A program made the position numbers and the translations under genes. This document shows positions 1 through 7,597 of a DNA stretch of 33,529 nucleotides, piece after piece. Below the pieces are notes generated by a model. The model saw nothing but the letters and a program-made list of their open reading frames with translations, was not told the origin of the DNA and made no database searches. The stretch lies in contig JAUVDN010000014.1 in the NCBI GenBank assembly GCA_030595325.1, positions 1 through 33,529 on the forward strand, in the 5' to 3' direction. The number at the start of each line of letters is the position of its first letter. Within the stretch, counting starts at the first letter, position 1. This stretch comes from Gammaproteobacteria bacterium. GTDB taxonomy: Bacteria; Pseudomonadota; Gammaproteobacteria; SZUA-229.

Positions 1-434
1 TTAACCACTTTCGAATTGCCGGTTATGTTAATAGTATTTTTATCGGCTTTCTTTTTTTCAGGCTTATCAGGAATAGTTGTGGCTGAAGAAACAAGGTTAC
101 GTAAAATTTGAATATCGACCGGTTTAGACACAAAATCAAAAGCACCGGCTTTTAATGCTTGTACAGCAGATTCCATATTACCGTGTGCGGTTATCACAGC
201 GATGGGCAGGTTTTTATAGTTTTTTTGAACGTGTTTAACCAAGTCGATACCGTTGCCATCGGGCAGGCGCATGTCGGTCAGACAAAGATCAAAGTGTTCG
301 GTATCTAACAGTATTTTCGCATCGCTAACATTGAGTGCAGATTTAGAACTGATGTCCATCCGCATCAGGGTTATCTCAATAAGCTCGCAAATATCGGCCT
401 CATCATCAACTATGAGTACTTTTTTTGCGGTCAT
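1..434 (-). CDS. pilR: NtrC-family response regulator, PilR-like (partial, N-terminal receiver only)
   Basis: This is the first 144 codons of a sigma-54-type response regulator, cut by the left window edge. The visible part is a complete receiver domain: the acidic pocket VLIVDDEAD lies at residues 6-14, the phospho-acceptor Asp sits in LTDMRLPDGNG, and the conserved Thr and Lys occur in VITAHG and SKPVD. The last visible residues (ITGNSKVV) match the start of the linker and AAA+ domain of the NtrC family, though the ATPase and DNA-binding parts are outside the window. It follows the histidine kinase gene on the same strand by 89 bp, so the two form a kinase-regulator operon. In this family the pair controls pilin transcription with sigma-54. 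The PilR name rests on this neighbour and on the kinase architecture, so another NtrC paralogue is possible. Confidence 0.8.
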   Translation of the reverse strand, partial: MTAKKVLIVDDEADICELIEITLMRMDISSKSALNVSDAKILLDTEHFDLCLTDMRLPDGNGIDLVKHVQKNYKNLPIAVITAHGNMESAVQALKAGAFDFVSKPVDIQILRNLVSSATTIPDKPEKKKADKNTINITGNSKVV

Positions 435-523
435 TGATTTTCCCTGTGATGTTTCATATTGGTTGTTACTTGATAAAAATGGTCAGGTATTATTATTAAT
501 ATTAGTTATCTATTAATTACATA

Positions 524-2176
524 TTAATTAAGGGCCTGTTGAAAATAAATTCTAAAACATGTGCCGCCAGAAGCAGGGGGTATATGGCGTATCTTAGCAC
601 GGTTGCTTTCAATCACTTCTTTGGTTATGTACAAACCAAGACCGGTACCTTCAGAGCTTGTGGTGAAGAATGGATCAAAGATATGGGTTTGTGTTTCTTC
701 GTCAATGCCTTGCCCGTTGTCTATGATGTCTATATAAGACTGTCCTGTTTCCTCATCGATACCACCCTGGATCATGATCATGATATTAGTAATATCCATG
801 TTGGAGTGATTAATTGCATTGCTACAAAGATTCCACATCACCTGATGTAACTGGCTGGAGTCAAACAATATTTCTATATCATGCGGTTCGATTAATACTT
901 GTAATTGGTAAGCTTGAAGTTTATGTGTTGATACACACTCATCCCTAAATTTCTTTAACCACTGAAGCAGGTGGATGACTTCAGGTGTACCACGTTGCTG
1001 TCTTGAAAGCTGTAGAACATTCTCTACAATGCCGTTGAGACGTTTTGCCTGTGAGTTAATAATGTCAGTTAATTTCTTATCGGATTTTTCTACAGAAGTT
1101 TCACCGAGTAACTGCCCCGCATGATTAATCGCGGCTAACGGATTGCGGATTTCATGAGCGATACTGGCGGTTAATCGACCGAGTGAGGCAAGTTTAACCT
1201 GTTGGAATCGAAGGGCTAATTGTGTGGCGTCTTCAAGAAATATTAAAGTGCGACCCTGTTGTGTTCCAATGCTTGGTTCATTTGGGTCAATATGACTGAA
1301 GCCTGGTTGAATGTCGGGCAGGCCTTGAGCTTGAGGAATTGGTTGATGGTTTTGAACGGTGTCGTTATTCCAGTCGATAAAACGGTTATATAACATGACC
1401 GATATATCTCTTAGATTTGATTTTGCATTGATCGGAACCTGTCCCAATAGCTCTAATGCTGCGTTGTTGGTCATCAAGATCATGCCATCATTTCTTATCA
1501 CGATGATGCCGGTGCGCATACTGTGAATAATATGCTCATTCATCTGAATAATTGTTTCCAGCTCCTGACTGGCATCCTCGGCTATTTTTTCTGATTCTTT
1601 GAGTCGCTTCGCGGTGTAGGTGGACAATACCGATGTGATGAAGATTAATATGCCGAGCAGGCCCGCCTGGGTAAACGCGGGGGTGAAATCAGTATAAATA
1701 AACTGCGAATAAATTTGCTGTGAAATGACGGCGAGTGCGGAGATAGAGGCAAACAGGATAGTGATGCGTTTATGTAAGAATAAACTGGTCATTGATATAC
1801 TGATGATAAGCAGCATGCCTAAGCCGGTACGAATTCCGCCAGTGGCATGCATCAGTATGACGATACATGAAATATCGACCAGGGTGTGGACGATGACCTG
1901 TGTATCCAGTCCGGGTTTTTTGCGAATCATGCCCGTGATGAAAAACAGACTGGCGACAAAGTATATTACAGAGGTAGTAATGAATAATTCAGCGTGTGCA
2001 AAACGGCTGGGGATAAGTTGCTCTAACCAACCATTTAGATAAATGGCAATAAAGAAAAGTGCGATTGAGCTACGGAAATAATTAAACAGCCGCAGCCGGT
2101 ACCAGGCGTCGGGTGAGCTTTGCTGGTACGGTCTAGAAGAATTAAATGGTTGCTGGTTTGGCACTTGATTTGGCAC
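524..2176 (-). CDS. pilS: Membrane sensor histidine kinase, PilS-like
   Basis: A 550-residue membrane histidine kinase. The N-terminal third (about residues 30-190) holds six hydrophobic segments. A short PAS-like segment follows (MRTGIIVIRNDG). The kinase core carries the H box HEIRNPLAAI, the N box NLCSNAINHS, the G1 box DNGQGI, the F box FDPFF and the G2 box GTGLGLYIT, so all catalytic motifs are intact. This six-segment plus PAS plus HisKA order is that of PilS, the sensor that in Pseudomonas reads pilin levels in the membrane and signals to PilR. The chosen start is a GTG; no ATG lies upstream in frame and the ribosome site is weak, so a slightly later start is possible. It is co-directional with the regulator gene that follows it. 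Confidence 0.85.
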   Translation of the reverse strand: MPNQVPNQQPFNSSRPYQQSSPDAWYRLRLFNYFRSSIALFFIAIYLNGWLEQLIPSRFAHAELFITTSVIYFVASLFFITGMIRKKPGLDTQVIVHTLVDISCIVILMHATGGIRTGLGMLLIISISMTSLFLHKRITILFASISALAVISQQIYSQFIYTDFTPAFTQAGLLGILIFITSVLSTYTAKRLKESEKIAEDASQELETIIQMNEHIIHSMRTGIIVIRNDGMILMTNNAALELLGQVPINAKSNLRDISVMLYNRFIDWNNDTVQNHQPIPQAQGLPDIQPGFSHIDPNEPSIGTQQGRTLIFLEDATQLALRFQQVKLASLGRLTASIAHEIRNPLAAINHAGQLLGETSVEKSDKKLTDIINSQAKRLNGIVENVLQLSRQQRGTPEVIHLLQWLKKFRDECVSTHKLQAYQLQVLIEPHDIEILFDSSQLHQVMWNLCSNAINHSNMDITNIMIMIQGGIDEETGQSYIDIIDNGQGIDEETQTHIFDPFFTTSSEGTGLGLYITKEVIESNRAKIRHIPPASGGTCFRIYFQQALN

Positions 2177-2351
2177 GTAAGTTTGGCGCTTCGTTAGGTA
2201 CTTAAAAATTGCTGTTTAAAAATTAGCTGCTTAATTATTTATATGGCTCTGAGTATAGCTGTTTATGCTGAAGGGTCACTGTTTTCATGAATTGAAGCAA
2301 AGTGTTCAGAAGTAATGCGAGAAGTGATCTTTTGATAGTGTTGCCATGAAC

Positions 2352-2441
2352 TTACTTTTTTCGCCTTTTTCTTTTTAAGATAAAGGATACGCCTGCGATT
2401 ATGATAATAATGACAGCAAGGATTACTAATAGTCTTAGCAT
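2352..2441 (-). CDS. 29-residue single-pass membrane peptide ORF ending on a slippery heptamer
   Basis: A short ORF upstream of the kinase gene, same strand. It begins ATG, encodes one hydrophobic segment (residues 4-22, rich in Ile, Val and Leu) and a basic tail (KRKRRKK), then stops at TAA. A GAGA stretch lies about 8 nt before the ATG. The last codons read A-AAA-AAG followed at once by TAA, which is the classic -1 frameshift heptamer. In the -1 frame the reading continues for 30 more codons (starting VSSWQHYQK) to a TAA at 2263-2265, which would give a 59-residue protein. I do not recognise the product. Either frameshifting, a frameshifted remnant, or a homopolymer sequencing error could explain the arrangement; expression is unproven. 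Confidence 0.4.
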   Translation of the reverse strand: MLRLLVILAVIIIIIAGVSFILKRKRRKK

Positions 2442-2488
2442 GTTAAAATCTCATTTTTCTAATAAGTTATAGTTAATTAGTCGTCGTC

Positions 2489-4156
2489 ATGAATCAGTCT
2501 AAAACAGTTAAATCAACTGCTACTGCCTCCACAAATCCTCTGCATATCGTAATGGTACAGGATGTATTCCAGGTTGGTGACATTAAAAATAATGCTGACA
2601 AGATTATCGATGCAGCTATCTCTGCAAGTCAGCAAGGTGCTGATCTTGTTGTGTTCCCGGAATTAGCATTAGTCGGTTACCCGCCCGAGGATTTGTTGCA
2701 CCGTGGTGGTTTTCTTGCGCAGACTAAAAAGCAGTGTTTACGCATACAGCAGGCACTGAAAAACAGTATTGCTGATACGGGTGTGATATTTGGCCTGCCA
2801 TACGAACATGCGGGTAATCTTTACAACGCGGCACTGTATGTTCGTAATGGTGATGTGAAGCAGATTTGTTTTAAACAGTCGCTGCCTAACTATTCTGTTT
2901 TTGATGAAGTGCGCTACTTTGCTGCCGGGCACGATAGTGCGGTTATCGATGTAAAAGGTCATACCTTAGGGGTGCTCATCTGTGAAGATGTCTGGCAGGC
3001 CGATTGCGTTCAGCAGTCTAAAGATAATGGTGCCGAAGCCATCATCGTGTTAAATGCATCGCCGTTTCATATCAACAAACATGCGGAACGGCTTGAGATA
3101 TTAAAGGACCACGCCAAACAATTTGATCTGCCGATAATGTACCTCAATATGATCGGTGGTCAGGATGAGCTGGTGTTTGACGGTGACTCGCTGGCGGTGA
3201 ACAAAAATGCTGAGCTGGTTGCACGTGCACAGGTATTTGAAGCCGATACGATTGATATCATTTTTGATGGTAGTGATATTAGCTCTCAGCATGTTGTCGC
3301 TGCAGAAGAGAGTAGCGAAGCTGTTATCTACAAAGCACTGGTGACAGGGGTACGTGACTTTGTTCATCAAAATGGATTTACTGGTGTTGTTATCGGTTTG
3401 TCTGGCGGCGTGGATTCAGCATTAACATTAGTTATAGCTGTAGATGCACTAGGCGCTGAAAATGTACATGCGGTAATGATGCCTTCGCGTTATACCGCTG
3501 ATATGAGTTTGTCTGACGCTGAAGAAGAAGCGGAGACACTCGGCGTACAATACGATGTTATTGCAATAGAGGATGTGTTTAACAGTTTTCTTACAACGCT
3601 GGCACCCGTTTTTAAAGGCGCTGAAGCTGATACTACCGAAGAAAATATTCAGGCCCGCAGTCGTGGTTTGTTGTTGATGGCGATTTCAAATAAAACCGGA
3701 AAGATGGTATTAACCACAGGTAATAAAAGCGAGATGGCGGTTGGTTATGCCACTTTATATGGTGACATGTGTGGTGGTTTTGCCCCTATTAAAGATGTCT
3801 GTAAAACGCTGGTGTATAAATTGTGCCATTACAGAAATACCTTGTCTGAAGCTATTCCGGAAAGAGTCTTAACACGGCCGCCAACAGCAGAGCTTAGAGA
3901 AAATCAATGTGATCAGGATTCATTGCCAGAATATGATGTGTTAGATCGTATCCTTGAGTTATCGGTCGAACAGGATAAACCTATCGATGAAATAGTCGCC
4001 GAAGGTATCGACAGGGAAACAGTATTGCAGGTTATTACGATGGTGCAGCGAAACGAACATAAACGCCGTCAGTCAGCACCGGGTATTCGTATCACGCGGC
4101 GTGCATTTGGCCGTGACCGTCGTTATCCGATTACCTCAGGTTACCGTAGAAAGTAA
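2489..4156 (+). CDS. nadE: Glutamine-dependent NAD+ synthetase
   Basis: A 555-residue two-domain enzyme making NAD+ from nicotinate adenine dinucleotide, ATP and glutamine. The N-terminal glutaminase is a nitrilase fold with its Glu-Lys-Cys triad visible: E58 in VVFPELAL, K129 before LPNYSVFDE, and C165 in LICEDVW. The C-terminal synthetase domain carries the ATP-pyrophosphatase loop SGGVDS at 305-310 and the later YGDMCGGFAP stretch. Length is normal for the long form. The start ATG has no clear ribosome site and gives about 17 residues before the nitrilase fold begins, so a later start cannot be excluded. It ends 15 bp from the convergent bamD gene, with no terminator between them. It supplies the last step of the pathway that nadA (15710) begins. 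Confidence 0.95.
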   Translation: MNQSKTVKSTATASTNPLHIVMVQDVFQVGDIKNNADKIIDAAISASQQGADLVVFPELALVGYPPEDLLHRGGFLAQTKKQCLRIQQALKNSIADTGVIFGLPYEHAGNLYNAALYVRNGDVKQICFKQSLPNYSVFDEVRYFAAGHDSAVIDVKGHTLGVLICEDVWQADCVQQSKDNGAEAIIVLNASPFHINKHAERLEILKDHAKQFDLPIMYLNMIGGQDELVFDGDSLAVNKNAELVARAQVFEADTIDIIFDGSDISSQHVVAAEESSEAVIYKALVTGVRDFVHQNGFTGVVIGLSGGVDSALTLVIAVDALGAENVHAVMMPSRYTADMSLSDAEEEAETLGVQYDVIAIEDVFNSFLTTLAPVFKGAEADTTEENIQARSRGLLLMAISNKTGKMVLTTGNKSEMAVGYATLYGDMCGGFAPIKDVCKTLVYKLCHYRNTLSEAIPERVLTRPPTAELRENQCDQDSLPEYDVLDRILELSVEQDKPIDEIVAEGIDRETVLQVITMVQRNEHKRRQSAPGIRITRRAFGRDRRYPITSGYRRK

Positions 4157-4171
4157 TTGATTATTGGTTTT

Positions 4172-4978
4172 CTACTGCGGTGGTGGTGGCGCTTTACCGA
4201 ATTGGTCTGGATTTACCGTGGTTGCGATATCTGAAAAATCATTGTAATCGATAATCCTTTGGGTGTCTGCCGCCAAGTCATCCAGTTCCAGTTTTTGATA
4301 AGACAGCAGCATTATTTCCAGCGCACGTTTTGTCCATATGGTCTTGGGGAAATTAACGATGACTGCTTTTGAGCGTTTCGCTGCGGACAACCACGATTTT
4401 CGTTCTATATAAAATTCTGCAATAAGAATTTCTTTTTTTGCAAGCTGGTTACGCAAGTAAACCATGCGTTGGTGAGCATCACCGGCGTAGATGCTGTTCG
4501 GATAACGACGGACTAGCGTTGCAAAATCATTAAAGGCCTGTTCTAGTACTGCTGGATCATGCTTAGAAGGGTCGCGAGGGAACCAGGCGTCGAGCAAACC
4601 CTGGCCACGATTAAAGTTTATTAGGCCTTTTAAATAATAAACATAATCCATATGCGGATCACGCGGGTGTAAGCGGGCGAACCTTTCGACTGCACTGGTT
4701 GCAGAATCCAGCTCTTCAAATTTGTAATATGCATAGGCGATATCCAGTTGCGCCTGTTTTGCATAAGGATCAAATGGGTATCTTGCTTCCAGCGTTTCCA
4801 GATGTTTGACTGCACTCTGAAACTCTGCCGATTCAATGGCAGATTGGGCTTCATCATAAAGATCTTTCGCAGAAAGACCTGCGAATTCATCCTTGTCGGC
4901 GCCAGAGCAGGCGAGTAAAGCTGATGACAGCAATGTTATGAGTAATACAGAATATAGGTGTCGCATTAAAAATTTCAC
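4172..4978 (-). CDS. bamD: Outer membrane assembly lipoprotein BamD
   Basis: A 268-residue lipoprotein of the BAM complex, which inserts beta-barrel proteins into the outer membrane. The signal peptide ends in a lipobox, LLAC, with the lipidated Cys at residue 24. The mature part is made of tetratricopeptide repeats, with the family hallmarks YxxAQSAIESAEF, RYPFDPYAKQAQLDIAYAYYK and RRYPNSIYAGDA readable in order. The longest start is a GTG; an ATG four codons later (4966) also gives a proper signal peptide and may be the true start. It is divergent from rluD. The bamD / rluD-pgeF-clpB order is well known in gammaproteobacteria such as E. coli, which supports the call. Confidence 0.93.
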   Translation of the reverse strand: MKFLMRHLYSVLLITLLSSALLACSGADKDEFAGLSAKDLYDEAQSAIESAEFQSAVKHLETLEARYPFDPYAKQAQLDIAYAYYKFEELDSATSAVERFARLHPRDPHMDYVYYLKGLINFNRGQGLLDAWFPRDPSKHDPAVLEQAFNDFATLVRRYPNSIYAGDAHQRMVYLRNQLAKKEILIAEFYIERKSWLSAAKRSKAVIVNFPKTIWTKRALEIMLLSYQKLELDDLAADTQRIIDYNDFSDIATTVNPDQFGKAPPPPQ

Positions 4979-5029
4979 GCTTACAAGTTAGGGTTGCTGC
5001 AATTTCTTGTTAGAATATCGCTTGAGCTT

Positions 5030-5065
5030 ACTATAGTGACGATTATAGAGCTGACTATAGAGTCG
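5030..5065. repeat. Three tandem degenerate 12-bp repeats between bamD and rluD
   Basis: Three contiguous 12-mers, ACTATAGTGACG, ATTATAGAGCTG and ACTATAGAGTCG, share the core TATAG at exact 12-bp spacing. A fourth, poorer unit (ACCATTATAACT) overlaps the bamD -10 box. They lie in the divergent intergenic region, so they could be repeated protein-binding sites or simple slippage products. Confidence 0.6.
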
Positions 5066-5068
5066 ACC

Positions 5069-5097
5069 ATTATAACTAAGTTCACTGTGTAAATTAA
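5069..5097 (-). promoter_or_regulatory. Candidate sigma-70 promoter for bamD
   Basis: Read on the minus strand, a perfect TATAAT box (5069-5074) lies 17 bp from a TTAATT box (5092-5097). It points toward bamD, whose start is about 90 bp downstream. The -35 match is weak (3 of 6). A GAACTT lies inside the spacer, the core of a sigma-E -35 box, followed after 16 bp by TCTATA, so a sigma-E promoter is a second possibility. Confidence 0.4.
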
Positions 5098-5159
5098 CCC
5101 AGCATGATTGATACTGAACAATATGACAGCAATTAGTGACAAGACCACATCGAGGCAGT

Positions 5160-6152
5160 ATGTCTGAAACATCAACAAATGGCGATATTATTGCCCCGGT
5201 AACCAAGCGGCTAACAGAAGAATTTGCCGGAAAACGATTGGACGTGGTGCTTGCAGAACTATTTCCAGAATATTCTCGTAGCCGGTTAAAAATATGGATA
5301 GAGCAGGGGCAGGTGCTGGTTAACGGAGAAAATGCCAAACCAAAGACAAAAGTTTCCGGCGACGAAGAGCTGCAGTTAACGGCTCAATCCATCGAATCTG
5401 AGCAGGAGTGCATAGCAGAAGATATTCCTCTCGATATCGTCTATCAGGATGACGCCATAATCGTCATCAATAAACCGGCTGGTTTCGTTGTGCACCCGGC
5501 GGCCGGGCACTATACCGGGACACTGCAAAATGCGCTGTTGCACTATGATAGCTCACTTGTTGAGATTCCGCGTGCGGGTATCGTGCATCGTATCGACAAA
5601 GATACAACGGGTTTAATGGTGGTGGCACGTAACTTAACGTCACATAAGTATCTGGCCCAGCAAATACAAAAACATGAAGTTGTTCGTGAATATCAGACGG
5701 TGGTCTATGGTGTGATGACGGGCGGCGGTATGGTCGATCAGCCAATAGGCCGACATCCGCGCGACCGTATAAAAATGGCGGTACGGGAGAATGGTCGTGA
5801 AGCGGTTACTCATTATCGCTTACTCGAGCGTTTTCGTGAGCACTGTCATCTTAAAGTGCAACTGGAAACAGGGCGTACACATCAAATCAGGGTGCATATG
5901 AGCCACTTACGTCATCCTATTGTCGGTGATCCGGTCTACGCGGGCAGGCACAAGATACCTGCCGGTGCAACGCAAGAACTAATCAGTTGCATTCAGAGTT
6001 TTAAACGTCAGGCGCTTCATGCGTGGCGACTGAGTTTTGTGCATCCTGACAGTGGCGAAGAGGTTTCATATGAAGCACCGTTACCAGAAGACATGCAGCA
6101 GCTGATTACTCTACTGCAAGAAGACACTGAAAACCACGAAGCTGATGGTTAG
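5160..6152 (+). CDS. rluD: 23S rRNA pseudouridine synthase RluD
   Basis: A 330-residue RluA-family pseudouridine synthase. In E. coli RluD modifies positions 1911, 1915 and 1917 in helix 69 of 23S rRNA. An S4 RNA-binding domain occupies about residues 26-75 (KRLDVVLAELF to VNGENAKPKTKV). The catalytic motif HRIDKDTTG follows, with the nucleophile Asp at residue 146, and then ETGRTHQIRVH and GDPVYAG. I start at the ATG preceded by GAGG at close spacing. A GTG at 5136 would add eight residues with no better ribosome site. It is divergent from bamD and overlaps pgeF by 8 bp, so the two genes are translationally coupled. Confidence 0.93.
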   Translation: MSETSTNGDIIAPVTKRLTEEFAGKRLDVVLAELFPEYSRSRLKIWIEQGQVLVNGENAKPKTKVSGDEELQLTAQSIESEQECIAEDIPLDIVYQDDAIIVINKPAGFVVHPAAGHYTGTLQNALLHYDSSLVEIPRAGIVHRIDKDTTGLMVVARNLTSHKYLAQQIQKHEVVREYQTVVYGVMTGGGMVDQPIGRHPRDRIKMAVRENGREAVTHYRLLERFREHCHLKVQLETGRTHQIRVHMSHLRHPIVGDPVYAGRHKIPAGATQELISCIQSFKRQALHAWRLSFVHPDSGEEVSYEAPLPEDMQQLITLLQEDTENHEADG

Positions 6153-6921
6153 TCATGAAAGCTCATACCTGAGGGTTAGCTGGCCGAAGGATGGTGTCGC
6201 TGAGCTTGGTAATATTCATGCCTTCACCACGCTAAAAAGTGGCGGTATCAGCAATGGAGATTTCAAGGAATTTAATCTGGCGACTCATGTCGGTGATGAT
6301 ATTGAAGCCGTTAATGCTAATCGAAAAAAATTGCTTGAAGATTTACAGTTACCTGCGCAACCGTTGTGGTTAGAGCAGGTGCACAGTAATAAAGTTATCT
6401 GTGCCGACGATTTTACTTCCAGCATAACTCGTCAGGATGCTTTACAGGCCGATGCCAGCTTCAGCCGTAAAAAAGGTGTGGTCTGTTCTGTTATGACAGC
6501 AGATTGCCTGCCCGTCTTCTTCTGTAATAGCGCTGGCACCGAAGTGGCAGTGGCGCATGCCGGTTGGCGTGGTCTGCATGCCGGCATTATAAGCAACACA
6601 GTCCGTGCGATGAAATCCTCCCCTGAAGAGCTGTTGGTAACACTTGGACCGGCCATTGGCCCTGCGGTTTTTGAAGTAGGAGAGGATGTGCTTTCTGCTT
6701 TTGTTGAAAAAAATACCATCAATGAGGCAGCTTTTATATCAACCAGACCGGGGCACTATCTATGTGATATCTACCAGTTGGCCCGTAATGAGCTGGCTGT
6801 GTTGGGGGTAGATAAAGTGAGCGGTGGCAATCACTGTACCTACAGTGAAAATCAGTTGTTTTACTCATATCGTAAACAGAAAATTACCGGGCGTATGGCC
6901 AATTTAATCTGGATGACGTAG
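6145..6921 (+). CDS. pgeF: Multicopper-like laccase-domain protein PgeF (YfiH)
   Basis: A 258-residue member of the DUF152/YfiH family, cytoplasmic. The family has purine-nucleoside phosphorylase/deaminase activity and in E. coli PgeF corrects faulty peptidoglycan precursors carrying L-Ser. The metal-binding residues are in place: H80 in LEQVHSNKV, C121 in MTADCLPV, and H138 in VAHAGWRG. The family segments LGPAIGPAVFEVG and the C-terminal SYRKQKITGR are also present. The start ATG lies inside the end of rluD. The stop TAG is followed at once, in the same frame, by sequence that reads as the beginning of the rhodanese domain. Confidence 0.9.
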   Translation: MVSHESSYLRVSWPKDGVAELGNIHAFTTLKSGGISNGDFKEFNLATHVGDDIEAVNANRKKLLEDLQLPAQPLWLEQVHSNKVICADDFTSSITRQDALQADASFSRKKGVVCSVMTADCLPVFFCNSAGTEVAVAHAGWRGLHAGIISNTVRAMKSSPEELLVTLGPAIGPAVFEVGEDVLSAFVEKNTINEAAFISTRPGHYLCDIYQLARNELAVLGVDKVSGGNHCTYSENQLFYSYRKQKITGRMANLIWMT

Positions 6922-6957
6922 ATAAAAACAGTTGCTGAACTGGAAGTAATTAAGTTC

Positions 6958-7374
6958 ATGGAAACAGTGATGTACCGTGGTGGTGTGTTAATCGATGCGC
7001 GCACACCAAGCTGGCACAAAAAAGGCACGATTCCAGGTTCTATAAATGTTCCCTTTACTGTATTTGAAAAAGATATTGGTGATGTTGAACTGGCTGAAGT
7101 GTTCGAAAGCCTGGGCGCTGTTGAACGTGATGACGTTAACCCCGTATTACTCATGGTTGAGAAAACTGAGCAGTGGGACTTCACAAACGCTAAAGAGTTA
7201 TTGCTATGGTGTAATGGTCCATGGTGTGGTCAGTCAACACGTGCTATTCGTGCGTTAATTAATGCTGGCTACCCTACTGAGAAGCTTTACTACTATCGTG
7301 GTGGTATGCAGATGTGGCAATCACTAGGTTTAACGACTGTTATGCCAAAAGAAGAAACTGTTGCAAGTAAGTAG
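6958..7374 (+). CDS. Single-domain rhodanese-like protein
   Basis: A 138-residue rhodanese domain, with LIDARTPSWHKKGTIPGSIN near the start and the active-site loop CNGPWCGQ at residues 85-92; C85 is the expected persulfide-carrying nucleophile and C90 is a second cysteine in the loop. YYYRGGMQMW closes the domain. No signal peptide is seen from this start. The reading frame is open back to the pgeF TAG, and the 12 codons before the ATG (ending VIKFME) look like the usual first helix of such a domain. The ATG may therefore not be the true start, or the gene may be an N-terminally shortened copy. The nearest purine-rich ribosome site (GGAAG) is 11 nt before the ATG. In a sulfur oxidiser a role in sulfane-sulfur handling is plausible but inferred. 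Confidence 0.85.
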   Translation: METVMYRGGVLIDARTPSWHKKGTIPGSINVPFTVFEKDIGDVELAEVFESLGAVERDDVNPVLLMVEKTEQWDFTNAKELLLWCNGPWCGQSTRAIRALINAGYPTEKLYYYRGGMQMWQSLGLTTVMPKEETVASK

Positions 7375-7422
7375 TACGTAATATGCCTAATCGATAGTTC
7401 ATTTTAAGAATTATTAAGTTTC

Positions 7423-7449
7423 AAAAAAGCCGCTAAAAGCGGCTTTTTT
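7423..7449 (+). terminator. Rho-independent terminator after the rhodanese gene
   Basis: A perfect 11-bp stem (AAAAAAGCCGC with GCGGCTTTTTT) closes a TAAAA loop and ends in a T run. It ends the rluD-pgeF-rhodanese unit and separates it from clpB. The A/T symmetry would let it work on both strands. Confidence 0.9.
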
Positions 7450-7498
7450 GATGTGTATCAATTAATTCCATGTCTGACTAGAGAGAATATAAATAGGG

Positions 7499-7526
7499 CT
7501 TGAAAATCTCTGTTATGGCCTCATAT
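7499..7526 (+). promoter_or_regulatory. Sigma-32 heat-shock promoter of clpB
   Basis: CTTGAAA at 7499-7505 is a perfect sigma-32 -35 core. After exactly 13 bp comes CCTCATAT, which matches the CCCCATNT -10 box at all but one position. It lies about 70 bp before the clpB start and just after the upstream terminator, so clpB has its own heat-shock control. Confidence 0.75.
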
Positions 7527-7597
7527 TTTTACTAATTAAATTCATATTTAGCTCGCAGAGTAATTGCGATTTATAGCTAAAGAACAACGAGAAAATT

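Noticed and set aside
2202-2232. Tandem TTAAAAATT-GCTG units before pilS
   Set aside because: Two short A/T-rich units only; too simple to support a function.
4988-5338. Open frames on the minus strand between bamD and rluD
   Set aside because: They run across the 12-bp repeats and into rluD, have no ribosome site and resemble nothing known.
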